From: Bacteroides ilei
Lineage (GTDB): Bacteria > Bacteroidota > Bacteroidia > Bacteroidales > Bacteroidaceae
DNA: 64,000 bases
Direction of reading: 5' to 3'
Assembly: GCF_900128495.1 (NCBI RefSeq)
Contig: NZ_LT635801.1
Coordinates: forward strand, 1,003,997-1,067,996
The notes under the pieces were generated by a model that worked only from the letters and a program-made list of their open reading frames with translations, had not been told where the DNA came from and made no database searches. The position numbers and the translations under genes are program-made. This document shows, one piece after another, positions 63,125 to 64,000 of this stretch; within the stretch, counting starts at the first letter, position 1, and each line of letters begins with the position of its first letter.

Positions 63125-64000
63125 TTACATATATTTCTTCTTCCATATTTCATATGGTTTCTCCAGTGATTCAGGGGCATAGCTGTACCATGCATATCCG
63201 TTACGGCGTTCGTGTCCTATTTCTGCCAAGGTCTTGCATGGTATGCCGTCACGGTCACAGAAGAACGGCTCTTCTGTCTTCAGGTCGTAGAACCTTGCCC
63301 AGATAGGGGCGGCCTGATTGTCGTTAACCACTTTGGTATCCCGTGTCCCGTTTTTGTCGGTATACCTTTCCAGACGTATTCCATGGATCTGGTGTTTGTC
63401 GAACCATTCCATAGCTCCGTTTATGGAGGCTTTTATCCGTTCATTCGGGTTGGGTATTTCCATCAGCAGCTTAACGAGTGATGCACTTTCCGCCGAACAG
63501 AAAGAAGCAAGTTCAAAAGAACGTGCGGGGGTCGGCTGTAATGTTTCCGGGTCATGCTGTTGACACCATATGGTAGGTTTCCCGTTTACAATAATCTGTG
63601 TATTGAGTATACATTCGATTCCTTTATCGAAAGCTTTTGACAGACGTGCCTTCATGTCGTCATCAATCAGTATGTCGAAAGGAGCCACTTCATCACGCAG
63701 GTCTCGGATAATGCGTAAGGTCTGTACCATGGCATTGTCATTATACGTGATATTTTTCTGATATCCCCGGTTTTCGGGCCAGAACTGTGGCCATCCTCCG
63801 TTGTCATATTGTCCGCTCAGCATAAATTCCACACCTTTCAGGAATGCTTCCTTGTATTGTTCGTCTCCGGTGGCACGGAACATCTTTGCCAGATAAGTCA
63901 TTTCGGTAATTGTGGCGTCATTATCTGTTGTCGAGTCATTCCTGTTGTTCTTGTCACCCAATATGATATCCAGTTCTCCGCCCAATGCACGGTGGATCGG
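63125..64000 (-). CDS. Pectate lyase, PL10-like, C-terminal part (cut by the window edge)
   Basis: The frame stays open to 64000, so the N-terminus lies outside. The visible 292 residues show the alpha/alpha-toroid pattern of PL10 pectate lyases: TDNDATITEMTYLAKMFRATGDEQYKEAFLKGVEFML, GGWPQFWPENRGYQKNITYNDNAMVQTLRIIRDL, and IWCQQHDPETLQPTPARSFELASFCSAESASLVKLL. The C-terminal WARFYDLKTEEPFFCDRDG and YAWYSYAPESL are also family-typical. It cleaves de-esterified polygalacturonan by beta-elimination, fitting the two GH28 enzymes elsewhere in the window. Confidence 0.85.
   Translation of the reverse strand, partial: PIHRALGGELDIILGDKNNRNDSTTDNDATITEMTYLAKMFRATGDEQYKEAFLKGVEFMLSGQYDNGGWPQFWPENRGYQKNITYNDNAMVQTLRIIRDLRDEVAPFDILIDDDMKARLSKAFDKGIECILNTQIIVNGKPTIWCQQHDPETLQPTPARSFELASFCSAESASLVKLLMEIPNPNERIKASINGAMEWFDKHQIHGIRLERYTDKNGTRDTKVVNDNQAAPIWARFYDLKTEEPFFCDRDGIPCKTLAEIGHERRNGYAWYSYAPESLEKPYEIWKKKYM

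Overview
The window is a chromosomal segment of a Bacteroidales bacterium, most likely a gut Bacteroides or Phocaeicola. The evidence is a SusC/SusD pair with pectin- and hemicellulose-type carbohydrate enzymes, a mutY-ssb-gldE cluster, promoters of the Bacteroidetes form (TTTG, about 20 bp, TAnnTTTG), and A-rich start regions without Shine-Dalgarno sequences. No rRNA or tRNA gene was seen.

Layout. 1-13.4 kb is part of a polysaccharide utilization locus on the + strand: the tail of an unidentified protein, a GH43 enzyme, SusC, SusD, a GH3 enzyme with a PA14 insert, and a two-catalytic-domain esterase. An IS1380-type element sits between the last two genes and carries a clear 5-bp target duplication. 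13.4-23 kb holds a murein endopeptidase, a ureohydrolase, a very large protein joining a GH106-like domain to a GH28 domain (its signal peptide is out of frame by one base), a His-rich CobW GTPase, a NUDIX protein and a second GH28 enzyme. 23.2-34.3 kb is a complete type I-B-like CRISPR-Cas locus: 44 identical repeats, 43 spacers, a leader, and cas6-cas5-cas3-cas8-cas7-cas4-cas1-cas2, all read leftward. 34.5-40.6 kb is GC-richer and carries a MATE exporter, a three-subunit electron-bifurcating [FeFe] hydrogenase and a NifX-like protein. 40.7-46.6 kb has an aldo/keto reductase, an SGNH esterase, C1B and C69 peptidases and the nitrosative-stress repair protein Ric. 46.7-56.2 kb holds housekeeping genes: RNase G, a 30-residue basic protein, HU, MutY, SSB, GldE, a phosphopantetheinyl transferase, a two-component system and asparaginase. 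56.4-63.1 kb is a complete trp operon (trpB-E-G-D-C-F-A) with a promoter, a Trp-Trp leader peptide and an attenuator hairpin. The right edge cuts a PL10-like pectate lyase.

How the genes fit together. The sugar genes point to arabinan, xylan and pectin use. Fermentation of these sugars would feed the NADH/ferredoxin-linked hydrogenase. The points most worth a second look are: two spacers that cover the same 29 bp on opposite strands, which looks like primed adaptation; an orphan rRNA-type promoter and structured region aimed into the trailer end of the CRISPR array; the trp attenuator; the GH106-like/GH28 fusion with a one-base signal-peptide lesion; and the IS that splits a tight GH3-esterase operon.
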